64,000 nucleotides of DNA from Sulfolobus islandicus Y.N.15.51 (GTDB lineage: Archaea > Thermoproteota > Thermoprotei_A > Sulfolobales > Sulfolobaceae), in assembly GCF_000022485.1 (NCBI RefSeq), contig NC_012623.1:248001-312000 (forward strand). Reading direction: 5' to 3'. Shown one piece after another: positions 35,526-44,891 of the stretch. The position numbers were made by a program, and so were the translations under genes. The stretch's first letter is position 1, and each line of letters opens with the position of its first letter. Below the pieces are notes generated by a model. The model was not told the origin of the DNA and ran no database searches. It saw only the letters and a list, made by a program, of their open reading frames with translations.

Positions 35526-36638
35526 TTATTCCGGTAAATACTCTTCCATACCAGAAATTCTTCTCAAGTCTTCTAAGGTCTTAGTTACACTCTCTCTTCC
35601 AAACTCCCTTTCGTAATCGAAAATGCCTTTAGGAAAGCTTAATCCTAATCTGACACCTAGGTCAATATCTTCCTTGCTTGCAATTCCGTTTTTAACCATC
35701 CAATTTGCCTCACTTATCGCAGGAGCTATAATGTATAACGGATTTATTTTTTCAGCTAGTTGTGGAGGTAAATTAGGCTTAATATACTTATTTGATGGAT
35801 AAGTATAGAACCCTTTTCCGCTCTTTACGCCGAGATCTTCCTTTTTTGTCATCTCCTCTAGTGTCTTACACGGATAGGCCTTAAATCCCCTTTCCATCAT
35901 TGCAGAGCTTACGTAATAGTTAACATCCACACCAGTGTAATCCACAAGTTCAAAAATTCCCATTGGAAATCCCAATTTATATCTAGCTACTGCGTCTATC
36001 GCAGTATATTCACAAATCCCCTTTTCAACAAGCATGCAAGCTGTGGTGATAATCCTCAATAATATTCTGTTAACCACAAATCCCGGTACGTCCTTATTAA
36101 CCATTATTGGTATCTTTCTAAGGGATTTAATGAATTCATAAGTCTGTTTAACAGTGTCGTCTGAAGTTTTACTTCCCCTTATTATCTCCACTAACTGCAT
36201 TAACACTGGGGGATTAAAGAAGTGAGTTCCTATAACCCTTTCTTGCCTTTTTACAGCAGAAGCAATTTCCGTAATTGGTAAGCTACTAGTATTAGTAGCC
36301 AATATCGCATTATTGGGTAATAGTTCCTCAAGCTTAGAAAATAGTTGTCTCTTTAAATCCAATTTCTCTGGTATTGCTTCTATTGATATATCAATTTCCC
36401 TTAACTCATTCGATAACCCTTCTATGGTTTTAATTCTTCCCAAAACGTCCTCAACACTTTCCTTTAAGTTACCTTTTTCATACAATTTCTCCAAACTCCA
36501 CTTGACCTTCTGTATTGCGTTATTCAATATATCTTTAGATACATCACTCAGATAAACGTTATACCCAGCTATGGCTGAAACTTCGGCAATTCCGTGGCCC
36601 ATTGTCCCTGCTCCAACTACCAATACATTTCTTATCAT
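35526..36638 (-). CDS. 3-Hydroxyacyl-CoA dehydrogenase
   Basis: The 370-residue enzyme oxidises 3-hydroxyacyl-CoA with NAD+ in beta-oxidation. The N-terminal Rossmann domain starts VLVVGAGTMGHGIAEVSAIAG. THFFNPPVLMQLVEIIRG holds the catalytic histidine, and GFVVNRILLRIITTA opens the dimerisation domain. A second C-terminal domain (PSNKYIKP...AISEANWMVKNGIASKEDID) is present. No enoyl-CoA hydratase domain is fused here, unlike in some archaeal forms. It is the last gene of the fatty-acid cluster that runs on the minus strand from about 41240 to here, with a gap of 6 bases from the DUF35 gene. Confidence 0.92.
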   Translation of the reverse strand: MIRNVLVVGAGTMGHGIAEVSAIAGYNVYLSDVSKDILNNAIQKVKWSLEKLYEKGNLKESVEDVLGRIKTIEGLSNELREIDISIEAIPEKLDLKRQLFSKLEELLPNNAILATNTSSLPITEIASAVKRQERVIGTHFFNPPVLMQLVEIIRGSKTSDDTVKQTYEFIKSLRKIPIMVNKDVPGFVVNRILLRIITTACMLVEKGICEYTAIDAVARYKLGFPMGIFELVDYTGVDVNYYVSSAMMERGFKAYPCKTLEEMTKKEDLGVKSGKGFYTYPSNKYIKPNLPPQLAEKINPLYIIAPAISEANWMVKNGIASKEDIDLGVRLGLSFPKGIFDYEREFGRESVTKTLEDLRRISGMEEYLPE

Positions 36639-36644
36639 GAAATT

Positions 36645-37181
36645 TCAACCTACTGGAACCAGTTCATAAGTTAGATATCCTTCTGGTTTCCTCTCAATAA
36701 CCTCAAGTTTAACCTTCATCCCGACTCTAACTTCCTTAGCCCTTACCCAGCCTAGAACATTTACTCCATTACTCATCCTAGCTATACCCACTATATAATC
36801 TTGATAGTGAGAGAATGAGGGAGGTTTGACGTTAACTACGGTATATGCCACAATTTCACCTTCCTTAGGCATTTCAATCCATTCTAAATTTGATATTTTG
36901 CATTTTGGACAATCATCTTGAGGCGGAAAATATATTGAGCCACACTTTGGACATTTCGTGGCTAGAATTTTACCCTCCCTTAATCCCTCAAAGAATTTGA
37001 ATATCCTTTTAACTGGAATTTGATACCTTAGGTCAATCTCCCTTACGTCAATCCAAAGGGGGTTATTAGTCTTTTGTTCATTCACTATTGGTAATTTAGT
37101 TGTCTTTATCGCGTTATCAAGCATCAACAGTGATTGGGAAATTTCCTTTTGCATCTTATCCCTTATTTCATTTAGACTCAT
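36645..37181 (-). CDS. DUF35 OB-fold/Zn-ribbon protein, thiolase partner
   Basis: The 178 residues comprise an N-terminal helical part, a zinc ribbon CPKCGSIYFPPQDDCPKCK near residue 78, and an OB-fold domain (GEIVAYTVVNVKPPSFSHYQDYIVGIARM). Such proteins bind archaeal thiolases and help to channel acetoacetyl-CoA; some bridge thiolase and HMG-CoA synthase. The thiolase gene upstream overlaps its start by 4 bases, so the partners are made together. Confidence 0.88.
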   Translation of the reverse strand: MSLNEIRDKMQKEISQSLLMLDNAIKTTKLPIVNEQKTNNPLWIDVREIDLRYQIPVKRIFKFFEGLREGKILATKCPKCGSIYFPPQDDCPKCKISNLEWIEMPKEGEIVAYTVVNVKPPSFSHYQDYIVGIARMSNGVNVLGWVRAKEVRVGMKVKLEVIERKPEGYLTYELVPVG

Positions 37182-38365
37182 GTAGATGGCCTCCTAGTTG
37201 AGTATATTGTTACGTATGCGTAATGTCCAGTTCCTCCAACGTTGTGCGTTATTCCCATCCCGTTCCTAACTTCCACTTGTGTTCCCTTATGTGCTCTGTA
37301 TAATAACTGTCTTGTTATTGATACTGCCATGCTTACCCCAGTTGCCCCTATTGGGTGTCCCTTTGCTTTCAACCCTCCATCAACGTTTACTGGTATTTTC
37401 CCTCCTATGTATGTTTGTTCTTCTCTTGCCAATAGGTATCCCTCACCTCTTTTTGCGAATCCTAAATCTTCATATGCCATTATTTCCGCTATTGTGAAAC
37501 AATCATGCACATCTGCTACGTCGAAGTTCTTCCATGCGTTATCGAATTCTATTCTAGCTCTCTTATACGCTTGCTGTGCTGCAATGTGAGCTGCTTCTAT
37601 ATGTGTGAAGTCAGTTCTCCTACTCAAGTTTGCAGTGCCACTAGCAACTCCTTGTGATACTATCCATACTGGAGAATCAGTTATCTTTTTAGCAACTTCC
37701 TCAGATGCTAAGACTATTGCAGCAGCACCGTCAGTAATTGGAGAGGAGTCCAGAAGCTTCAGGGGATAAGCAACTGGTTTGGACTTCAAATATTCCTCCA
37801 TAGTTATTTCCTTTTGAAATTGTGCATAAGGGTTCTTAGCCCCATAATAATGATTCTTAATGGCGATCTTTCCTAAGTCTTCCTCTTTCATACCATATTT
37901 AGCCATATATGCGGAGGCGTGAAGTGCGTAATATCCTGGGAAGGTAAGCCCAAAGTTCTCAAACTCCCAGAAATAACCCCCAGCCCTGCCAATTAGTTCA
38001 ACTACTTGGGGATTAGGTGCTTGATGCATTTGTTCTACTCCTACGACTAGTGCTATATCTGCTTCACCAGATTTAATTGCTAGATAGGCATCTCTTATTG
38101 CTGCGCTTCCAGTGGAACATGCTGCCTCAACTCTCATAGTCCCCTTTGGTGTTAGGTTACAATACTCCCCTACTATTACTGCTGGTAATTCCTCGGAACT
38201 CCAATTCCCTACATTACCAACAACGAAGTATTGTATTTCATTTTGATCTATGTTTGCTTCTTCAAGAGCTTGTTTAACAGCTTCCCATGCTAGTTCTTGC
38301 AAATTAACATCTGTCCTTACCCCGAATTTGGTGTGTCCAGTTCCGATAATTGCTACATTTCTCAT
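37178..38365 (-). CDS. Thiolase (acetyl-CoA C-acetyltransferase, archaeal SCP2-type)
   Basis: The 395-residue enzyme splits or forms 3-ketoacyl-CoA. VAIIGTGHTKFG begins the protein, VEAACSTGSAAIRDAYLAIKSG holds the nucleophilic cysteine, VADVHDCFTIAE and GGLKAKGHPIGATG supply the two catalytic histidines, and RNGMGITHNVGGTGH closes the active site, where most bacterial thiolases have CxG (here T/N-type, usual for the SCP2-thiolase-like archaeal class). It is coupled to the DUF35 protein. With the acyl-CoA ligase, dehydrogenase and 3-hydroxyacyl-CoA dehydrogenase around it, it belongs to fatty-acid degradation. Confidence 0.92.
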   Translation of the reverse strand: MRNVAIIGTGHTKFGVRTDVNLQELAWEAVKQALEEANIDQNEIQYFVVGNVGNWSSEELPAVIVGEYCNLTPKGTMRVEAACSTGSAAIRDAYLAIKSGEADIALVVGVEQMHQAPNPQVVELIGRAGGYFWEFENFGLTFPGYYALHASAYMAKYGMKEEDLGKIAIKNHYYGAKNPYAQFQKEITMEEYLKSKPVAYPLKLLDSSPITDGAAAIVLASEEVAKKITDSPVWIVSQGVASGTANLSRRTDFTHIEAAHIAAQQAYKRARIEFDNAWKNFDVADVHDCFTIAEIMAYEDLGFAKRGEGYLLAREEQTYIGGKIPVNVDGGLKAKGHPIGATGVSMAVSITRQLLYRAHKGTQVEVRNGMGITHNVGGTGHYAYVTIYSTRRPST

Positions 38366-38388
38366 ACTTTAATCTACCACTTGATAGT

Positions 38389-40002
38389 TTATTTAGTTTG
38401 TGTCATGTCTCTAAGTACCTTTTTATCTATCTTATTGGTTGAAGTTAGTGGCATGGAACTTATGAATATAAATCTATCTGGAATCCACCACTTTTGAATT
38501 TTACCCTCGTCCGCAAGTTTCAATAGGAATTGCCTTATTTCCTCTTCTGACACTTGCTCTTTCGGAACTATGAATGCAGCTGGTCTTTCTCCCCATTTCT
38601 CGTCCTTAATTCCAACTACTGCAACTTGAGACACCTTGGGATGTAATGATATGGCGTTCTCTAAGAGTAGTGAAGGAATGAATTCTCCACCGCTCTTTAT
38701 TGCGTCCTTCTCTCTATCAACTATATGTATATATCCGTACTGGTCCATGTAGGCTAAGTCACCGGTGTGTAACCATCCTCCCTTCCATAATGCCTTAGTC
38801 TTTTCTGGATCCTTATAATACTCTTGAGTTAACCACGGTGCTCTAACTACTATTTCCCCTATCTTACCAGTCTCCTTTTCCTTTCCAGTAGCTGGATCGA
38901 CAATTTTAATTTGAACTAAAGGAATTGGTGCCCCGGCAGTTATTTGTTCCATAAATTTAGTGTTGTCGTCCAATCCTTCAATTGCAGAGTTATAATAACC
39001 GACTGACAATACTGGACAAGTTTCAGATAAACCATATCCTCCTATTACAGTAATACCTAATTCTTTCGCCTTTTTGGCTAATCCTTCTGGTAGAGCGGAA
39101 CCTCCTATTGTAACTTTCCATCTTTTGAATACGTGAAGGTATTTAGGAGCATCTGGGTTTGTTAGCAATAGATACAGTATAGTTGGTACCATGGCTGAAT
39201 ATGTTACGTTCTCCTTATCCATTAACCTTAGTATAAAACTGTAATCGTATTTACCGGGTAAAACGTATTTAACTCCTGCCATCAGTGCTACATATGGATA
39301 TCCCCAAGCGTGCACGTGGAACATTGGTACTAGGATCATATATACGTCGTTTGAGGTCAAGCTTAATGGGGGTCTAGCACCAACTAGGCTTACGCTCATT
39401 GCATGTAATACTATTTTCCTATGATTAAACCATACGCCCTTTGGTTCTCCAGTAGTACCAGAAGTGTAAAAGATCGTTGCCATATCGTTTTCATTAACGT
39501 TAATCTCCTCTTCCAATGGCTCATTTGACTCAATCAATTCCCAAAAATCTATTGTATCTAATGGGCTTCTCACCTTTTCCTTAGAATCACTATAGGATAT
39601 CACTTTCATTCCCACAGGCATTATTCCCTTTGCTTTTTCAATAAGTGGCATGAACTCGTCTCTTACTACTAAATACCTATCCTCTGCGTGTAATATTGTC
39701 TTTGCTATTAACTCCAAGGGATATCTGATATTTACCGTGTGTAGCACTGCACCTACCATTGGTATTGCATAATAATTATGCATATAGACATCAGTATCCC
39801 AATCTATAACTCCTATCTTTTCCCCTTTCTTAACTCCTATCTTTCTTAATCCATTTGCTAACCTTTTTACAGAATTTGCGAAAGATCTAAAGGTATATCG
39901 TCTAATATCTCTGTATACTATTTCTCTATCTGGAAAACTTCTAGAACCAGAATCTAATATCTTATCTATTGTTAATTGGGACTCATAATATTCGCTATTC
40001 AT
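38389..40002 (-). CDS. Medium/long-chain acyl-CoA synthetase
   Basis: The 537-residue AMP-forming ligase activates fatty acids. Motifs are IFYTSGTTGEPKGVWF near residue 178, GGYGLSETCPVLS near 310, GWLHTGDLAYMDQYGYIHIVDR near 410 and TSTNKIDKKVLR at the C-terminus with the catalytic lysine. The preserved DREKDAIKSGGEFI segment fits fatty acyl-CoA synthetases. It is 23 bases before thiolase and 34 bases after acyl-CoA dehydrogenase on the same strand, so it is one unit of the beta-oxidation operon. No enoyl-CoA hydratase gene is seen in the window. Confidence 0.9.
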   Translation of the reverse strand: MNSEYYESQLTIDKILDSGSRSFPDREIVYRDIRRYTFRSFANSVKRLANGLRKIGVKKGEKIGVIDWDTDVYMHNYYAIPMVGAVLHTVNIRYPLELIAKTILHAEDRYLVVRDEFMPLIEKAKGIMPVGMKVISYSDSKEKVRSPLDTIDFWELIESNEPLEEEINVNENDMATIFYTSGTTGEPKGVWFNHRKIVLHAMSVSLVGARPPLSLTSNDVYMILVPMFHVHAWGYPYVALMAGVKYVLPGKYDYSFILRLMDKENVTYSAMVPTILYLLLTNPDAPKYLHVFKRWKVTIGGSALPEGLAKKAKELGITVIGGYGLSETCPVLSVGYYNSAIEGLDDNTKFMEQITAGAPIPLVQIKIVDPATGKEKETGKIGEIVVRAPWLTQEYYKDPEKTKALWKGGWLHTGDLAYMDQYGYIHIVDREKDAIKSGGEFIPSLLLENAISLHPKVSQVAVVGIKDEKWGERPAAFIVPKEQVSEEEIRQFLLKLADEGKIQKWWIPDRFIFISSMPLTSTNKIDKKVLRDMTQTK

Positions 40003-40036
40003 GTTATAATACTTAGAAAAACAACTATAAAAAATT

Positions 40037-41239
40037 TTACATCTTAATTCCGAGGAGTCTTCTCGCAGTTTCCCTTAATATAACTAGTTTTTGAATATCG
40101 TTAGCACCTTCATATATTCTCATTACCTCAACATCTCTCAACAATCTCTCTACACCAGTAGAAGTAGCTACACCATATCCACCATGAACAGTTATTGCCC
40201 TAATTGCAACCTTCTCTGCAATATCTGTTGCGTACAATTTTGCCATTGATGCTGCTACTATAGCCTCATTCTCAAGACCACGATCAAATAAACTAGCTGC
40301 CCAGTACGTAAGTAGTCTTGCAGTATTTACTTCAGTTAGTGATTCAGCTATCTTCTCTTGAACCATCTGAAATCCTATCAATGGACTCTGGAAAGCAAAC
40401 CTCTGAGTAGAATATGTAACCATTCTCTCTAGCGCGGCTTGTGCAACACCAACTCCTTGAGCGGCAACACCAACCCTTGTCCTATCAAAAGTCGCCATTG
40501 CGTACTTAAACCCGTTTCCCTCTTCTCCTAGTAGATTTTCTGCGGGGACTTCAACATCCTCAAAGGCTAACTCTGCAGTGTTTGAAGCCCTTAGTCCCAT
40601 AGTCTCAATTCTATTTAATACCTTAACTCCTTTCCATTCCCTTTCTACTATGAACATCGATATCCCTTTCCATCTGGCATTGGGCTCTGGGGGTGATGTC
40701 CTAGCTGTAACTACGTAATAGTCAGCTATCCCACCATTGGTGATAAAGATTTTTCTACCATTAATAACGTACTTACCATTTATCTTTTTAGCAATTGTTT
40801 GTATTCCAGCAACGTCAGATCCAGCGGCTGGTTCAGTATTAGCAAAAGCTGCGACTTTATCTCCTCTAGCCACTGGAGTAACGTACTTTTTCTTCTGTTC
40901 TTCATTACCGAAAAGCAATATTGGAGTTATGAATAGGCCTCCAACAGATACTCTCGTAGATAACGAGGCCCAAACTCTAGATATTTCCTCTTGGGCTATG
41001 GCAGTCATTAGTGTATCTCCACCTTGTCCACCGTATTGTTCTGGTACTGCAACGCCATATAGACCTATTTCCTTAGCTTTTTCTAGCACCTCCTTTGGTA
41101 CTGTACCTTCTTTTTCACCCTTTTCAACATAAGGTGCAACGTCTCTCTCCATGAATTCCCTTACTGCTCTCCTAAATAGTTCATGTTTCTCAGAAACGTT
41201 TACAGAAAATGCTTCCACACTATTGAAAGGTAAAACCAT
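40037..41239 (-). CDS. Acyl-CoA dehydrogenase
   Basis: The 400-residue flavoenzyme makes the first oxidation of acyl-CoA. FANTEPAAGSDVAGIQT and YVINGRKIFITNGGIADYYVV are the FAD/substrate loops, RVGVAAQGVGVAQAALE begins the C-terminal helical domain, and RIYEGANDIQKLVILRETAR carries the catalytic glutamate. Length is typical. It is the first gene of the cluster running to 35526. About 180 bases with no other gene precede it. Confidence 0.92.
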   Translation of the reverse strand: MVLPFNSVEAFSVNVSEKHELFRRAVREFMERDVAPYVEKGEKEGTVPKEVLEKAKEIGLYGVAVPEQYGGQGGDTLMTAIAQEEISRVWASLSTRVSVGGLFITPILLFGNEEQKKKYVTPVARGDKVAAFANTEPAAGSDVAGIQTIAKKINGKYVINGRKIFITNGGIADYYVVTARTSPPEPNARWKGISMFIVEREWKGVKVLNRIETMGLRASNTAELAFEDVEVPAENLLGEEGNGFKYAMATFDRTRVGVAAQGVGVAQAALERMVTYSTQRFAFQSPLIGFQMVQEKIAESLTEVNTARLLTYWAASLFDRGLENEAIVAASMAKLYATDIAEKVAIRAITVHGGYGVATSTGVERLLRDVEVMRIYEGANDIQKLVILRETARRLLGIKM

Positions 41240-41422
41240 ATATAGTTAAGACCTACTAGACTGATTATAACTCTTTCTATCATTAGGTTTTATTTTAGCC
41301 TATAATTTAGCGTATACTTACCTCAAAAACTAATACGTTACTCATGATGAATTAAAGAAAGGTCAACGTAAAAATATAATATTTAGGTTATCACCTTATG
41401 AGAACTACATGTATAAAGAAGG

Positions 41423-42355
41423 TTAAACTACCTTTAATACAGCTCTTCCCAGAACCTTTCTCTCCATCATTTTCCTATACGCCTCATTTATCCTCTCTAG
41501 TTCGTAAATCTCATATATCGCTTTTATTTTCCCTTCTCCCACTAATCTAATAGCTTCCTCGTACTCTGCCTTAGTATAAGATGCCGAACCTATAATTTTT
41601 TGTTGTCTCATTATAGTCATGGCTGGCCTTAACAACGTTATTGGCTCGCCTTCAGTATTTCCTATCAAAACTAGAGTACCCTCCTTCTTTAGTGCCCTCA
41701 AGGAATCGTTTATTGTTTTAGAGCCTACCAGCTCAAATATTGTATCAAACTTCTCACTTCTTATATCACTAATGGGCGTTACTCCCAATTCTTGTAGCTT
41801 TTCCCCTTTAGACGATAGCCCATAAACACTAGAAATACCCAAATATTTCAAATATTGTACGAGATGAATACCCACTCCTCCACCTGCACCAGTTACTAAA
41901 ACTTTACTATCTCTATTTAAATTTGCAAGCTTAGTTGCGTGAATTGCAGTTGCTACGGGGTCCATGGTTGCGGCGTATTTTTCTAATTTATCGTCTGGTA
42001 ATGGTATAATGTTTCTTTCTGGAATTATAACCTCCTCAGCATACCCTCCAGTTATCTCTCCTTCTCCTAAAATTCTAGCATTGTCGCACAGATTCTCCTT
42101 CCCACTTTTGCAGTACTCACAGCTTCCGCAATTCAGATTTGGATAAACCGCAACAGGTCTTCCCTTATAGTAGCCTACTATTTCATGTCCTAAGATTAAA
42201 GGCAATTTAAGGTTTTTAAATCCACCCTTCCATATAACTAGATCTCTTCCGCATATTCCAGCATATGCTACATTTACTTTAACTCCAACCCCTTTAGGCT
42301 CAGCGTTACCTATAACAAAAGGTGAGTTAAACTGTGTGAGAATAGCCGCTTTCAT
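41423..42355 (-). CDS. Zinc-dependent alcohol dehydrogenase (MDR family)
   Basis: The 310 residues are shorter than typical Adh (about 345) but complete. NVAYAGICGRDLVIWKGG holds the first zinc ligand, LILGHEIVGYYKG the second, and CGSCEYCKSGKENLC the four-cysteine structural zinc site. VLVTGAGGGVGIHLVQYLKYLG is the NAD(P) loop. The substrate is not readable. The gene lies between the beta-oxidation cluster and an XdhC-type gene and may be transcribed from its own promoter. Confidence 0.88.
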   Translation of the reverse strand: MKAAILTQFNSPFVIGNAEPKGVGVKVNVAYAGICGRDLVIWKGGFKNLKLPLILGHEIVGYYKGRPVAVYPNLNCGSCEYCKSGKENLCDNARILGEGEITGGYAEEVIIPERNIIPLPDDKLEKYAATMDPVATAIHATKLANLNRDSKVLVTGAGGGVGIHLVQYLKYLGISSVYGLSSKGEKLQELGVTPISDIRSEKFDTIFELVGSKTINDSLRALKKEGTLVLIGNTEGEPITLLRPAMTIMRQQKIIGSASYTKAEYEEAIRLVGEGKIKAIYEIYELERINEAYRKMMERKVLGRAVLKVV

Positions 42356-42386
42356 GTATTAAAAAGGGAATTGATTGTTAATATAT

Positions 42387-43190
42387 TCATTGTTGACTTA
42401 AAGACTTAGGTACAAACATACACTTATCCTCAATCTTTCCAGCTAAAGCGTCATCTAATAGAAGATAAGGATTCTTAACTTCTTGTAAGCGTTTTCCAGT
42501 ACCTCCTCTAAGTTCTAGCACTACCTCAGATAATATGCTCAACGCTATCTCCTCTGAAGTCTTTGAACCGATATCTAAGCCTAATGGGGAGTGCAATCTT
42601 TTCTTAATTTCCTCTAATGGGATGTTTCTCTTTATTAGTAATGAAATCATTAAAGCTGCCCTCTTTTGGCTAGCAAGTAACCCAACGAACCTAGCCTTCT
42701 TTTTCATTGCGATATATAACGCATCTATATCGTATGGTTTGCCTCCCTCATTTGCGACAATTACAAATGAATCCTCACTTACCATTTGTTCTAAGAGATT
42801 TAGATCATTTGAAATGGCGTAAACTCCAACAAAGTCCTCTTCCTTAACATCACTAGATCCAACTACTGCAACGTAATAGCCCATATCTACTGCTAATTTT
42901 GCTATAAACTTGGCAATAATACCAGACCCCACTACTATTATAGCCGGTCTAGGTTCTACTGGTGTAATGACTAATTTTCCATCCTCTACATCCTTTTGAA
43001 TTACCTCACCCTTTTCTAATGCTTCCAGTGCAAGTCCAATTACTTCCTTATCCAAACTTCCAAGAAGTACTTTTCCATCAGATACTAAAGTCCTCTCTAG
43101 CCTATTTCCCTTGTAAATTGAAACTATTGCAAAGCGCTTCCCTTCGGCACTTAACTTTGAAATTAATGGAAAGATCTCACACGAACTCAT
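42387..43190 (-). CDS. XdhC/CoxI-family molybdenum cofactor maturation protein
   Basis: The 267 residues have the XdhC plan: an N-terminal part with [22 protein letters not shown], then a C-terminal Rossmann domain ([31 protein letters not shown]) and the signature [18 protein letters not shown], followed by [23 protein letters not shown]. XdhC binds the molybdenum cofactor and promotes its sulfuration for enzymes of the xanthine dehydrogenase/CO dehydrogenase type. No such oxidoreductase is in this window, so its client is elsewhere. Confidence 0.9.
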   Translation of the reverse strand: MSSCEIFPLISKLSAEGKRFAIVSIYKGNRLERTLVSDGKVLLGSLDKEVIGLALEALEKGEVIQKDVEDGKLVITPVEPRPAIIVVGSGIIAKFIAKLAVDMGYYVAVVGSSDVKEEDFVGVYAISNDLNLLEQMVSEDSFVIVANEGGKPYDIDALYIAMKKKARFVGLLASQKRAALMISLLIKRNIPLEEIKKRLHSPLGLDIGSKTSEEIALSILSEVVLELRGGTGKRLQEVKNPYLLLDDALAGKIEDKCMFVPKSLSQQ

Positions 43191-43388
43191 AGGTAAATAT
43201 TAAATTGGCTAATTAAATACCTTTTTCTCTAACTAGTTTTAATTCTTTAAGCATCTAGGGAAACGCTAGTCCGATATTAATTTCAATAGATGAGTTCATA
43301 AAATTCACGATATTAATTTCTTATTATAGCAATTAATTAAAAAACGATATAATAGAAAAGTTTTTTATATAGAAAAATTAACTTATTT

Positions 43389-43615
43389 ATGCCACAGCAA
43401 AATACTGAAAGAGTTGGATTAGAAAATGTTAGGAAAGGAGCTATCTATTTCCTAGTCTACTCCATACTAAACATTATTGCATCAGCGGGAGTTTTTAGTA
43501 ATACTATTGTCAGTATTCCGTTTACCTTTAACAATTAATAGCATGTTGGCACACTACGGGATTTACGCTGAGATTGCTCTAGTAACTGAAGCAATCTTAT
43601 TACAAAAATTGGAGG
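43389..43615 (+). pseudogene. DUF973 membrane protein relic
   Basis: From the ATG at 43389 the frame reads ERVGLENVRKGAIYFLVYSI and LNIIASAGVFSNTIVS, a typical start of the DUF973 membrane proteins that are abundant in Sulfolobus, and stops at 43538 after 49 codons. After the stop, SMLAHYGIYAEIALVTEAIL (43541 on) looks like a later membrane part of such a protein. The middle is missing, and an IS200/605 relic starts at about 43618. The gene is dead or reduced to a small peptide. Confidence 0.6.
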
Positions 43616-43617
43616 TT

Positions 43618-43925
43618 AGGGGGCGGAAAACCTCGCCAGCGGGGATGGATAGCCCCTTATATTTAAATAATCCTTTTTTCTGAAATTCTTTTAGTGATGT
43701 TAATGATGCTCCTCCCCAGCTCGATTGAGGGCTTAATGGGACTGTGGGAGGAGTATCTAGTATCTCTTAAGGGACTAGACGTTATGGATGAAAGTCCCCT
43801 TCTATTCAGATGGGAGTGGATCTCTGATCCACTCGACTGCCAACCAGATGAGAGATGTAGTCCCGAATTGATGGTGGGAACTATGAACCCTCTGGGAGGG
43901 AACCCTCGACCTTTTCAGGGTGGTG
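43618..43925 (+). mobile_element. Internally deleted IS200/605-type relic with tnpB 3' end
   Basis: A structured, GC-richer start (GGGGCGGAAAACC, then GCGGGGATGGATAGCCCC and a TATA run TTATATTTAAATA) is joined directly to a frame reading LPSSIEGLMGLWEEYLVSLK, then SPLLFRWEWISDPLDCQPDE and MVGTMNPLGGNPRPFQ. That frame resembles the C-terminal end of Sulfolobus TnpB proteins. The rest of tnpB is missing. In this class the guide (omega) RNA overlaps the 3' end, so the hairpins CCCTCTGGGAGGG and CCTTTTCAGG may be an omega-RNA scaffold relic. The right limit is set by the cupin pseudogene that begins at 43932. Confidence 0.55.
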
Positions 43926-43931
43926 AGAAAT

Positions 43932-44436
43932 TCAGTCGGAAGCAGATTGCACCTCTTCGCACTCCTTATCACTAACCTTTTCAAGCCACTCTACTGCCTT
44001 ACCGTTTATTTTTTCTTGAATAGCTATATGGATCATTGTAGTTGTTGCAGTAGCACCACGCCAGTGCTTCACACCGGGCGGAATCCATATTACATCTCCT
44101 GATTACATCTCCTGCTTTTATCTTTCTGGGAGGACTTCGCCAAGTTTGAATTAATCCCGTTCCGTAAATACCTATCAATAACTGTCCTAATGGATGGTAG
44201 TGCCAATTTATTCTTGCATCTGGTTCAAATGTTACGACACTGGCAGTAACTCTGGATGGTTCTTCCGAATCGTGTACTTGTTTAACAATTACGTTTCCAG
44301 TGAAGTATTTCGGATCTCCCTTAGTGAAAGGAACTATACCGTTTTTCTCGATTATTAGATCCATACTAACACTAACTTCTATCCTCTTGTCTTTGCTAAT
44401 TATCTTTATGTTTTTCACTTTTCTCCTCATCTTCAA
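43932..44436 (-). pseudogene. Cupin-domain protein, frameshifted by a 13-bp tandem duplication
   Basis: The intact part reads VTFEPDARINWHYHPLGQLL and [19 protein letters not shown], a cupin of the type encoded with carboxymuconolactone decarboxylases (metal ligands H and H in WHYHPLGQ). At about 44092-44116, GGAGATGTAATCA is followed by another GGAGATGTAAT, and the frame is lost. The other frame continues correctly as [51 protein letters not shown] to the TGA at 43932. Removing 13 bases restores about 164 residues. It overlaps the carboxymuconolactone decarboxylase-like gene by 41 bases. Confidence 0.85.
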
Positions 44437-44833
44437 GTTCCTTAATAGCCTCTTGTGCTATTCTGAAGCTCTCCATGGCTGCGGGCAGACCACAATAAAC
44501 TCCTACTTGTAATAGTACCTCCTTTATCTCCTCCTCAGTACAACCGTTCCTTATTGCTCCTTTAATGTGTAATTTAAGTTCATTTTGCCTGTTCAGAGCG
44601 CTTAGTATTCCAATATTTATTAAACTTTTTATCTTCCTTGGAATAATATCTTCTCTAGTCCATATTAGCCCCCATGCGAAAATTGTCACCATTTCTTGGA
44701 GTTCCCTATTAAAGTCTGTAGCTTGACTTAATGACCTTTCCACGTATTCCTTTCCCATCACCTTTTTCCTAACTTCAAGTCCTTTGTCATAAAGTCTCTT
44801 TAGTTCGGGGTCCTTGTCAAATAGGCTACCCAT
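44396..44833 (-). CDS. Carboxymuconolactone decarboxylase-family protein
   Basis: The 145-residue helical protein has the CMD layout: RSLSQATDFNRELQEMVTIFAWGLIWTRE, SLINIGILSALNRQNELKLHIKGAIRNGCTEEEIKEVLLQVGVYCGLPAAMESF. The HIKGAIRNGCTEEE and YCGLPA positions match the gamma-CMD type (no CxxC of AhpD). The substrate is unknown; with the cupin gene downstream and the aldo/keto reductase upstream it may have belonged to a small catabolic operon, now damaged. The overlap with the cupin gene supports co-translation. Confidence 0.85.
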   Translation of the reverse strand: MGSLFDKDPELKRLYDKGLEVRKKVMGKEYVERSLSQATDFNRELQEMVTIFAWGLIWTREDIIPRKIKSLINIGILSALNRQNELKLHIKGAIRNGCTEEEIKEVLLQVGVYCGLPAAMESFRIAQEAIKELEDEEKSEKHKDN

Positions 44834-44891
44834 ATCTATATCAGTTAAATATTAAGATAAAAAGTAATTTGGTAAATAAAAAAGGCTTAAA

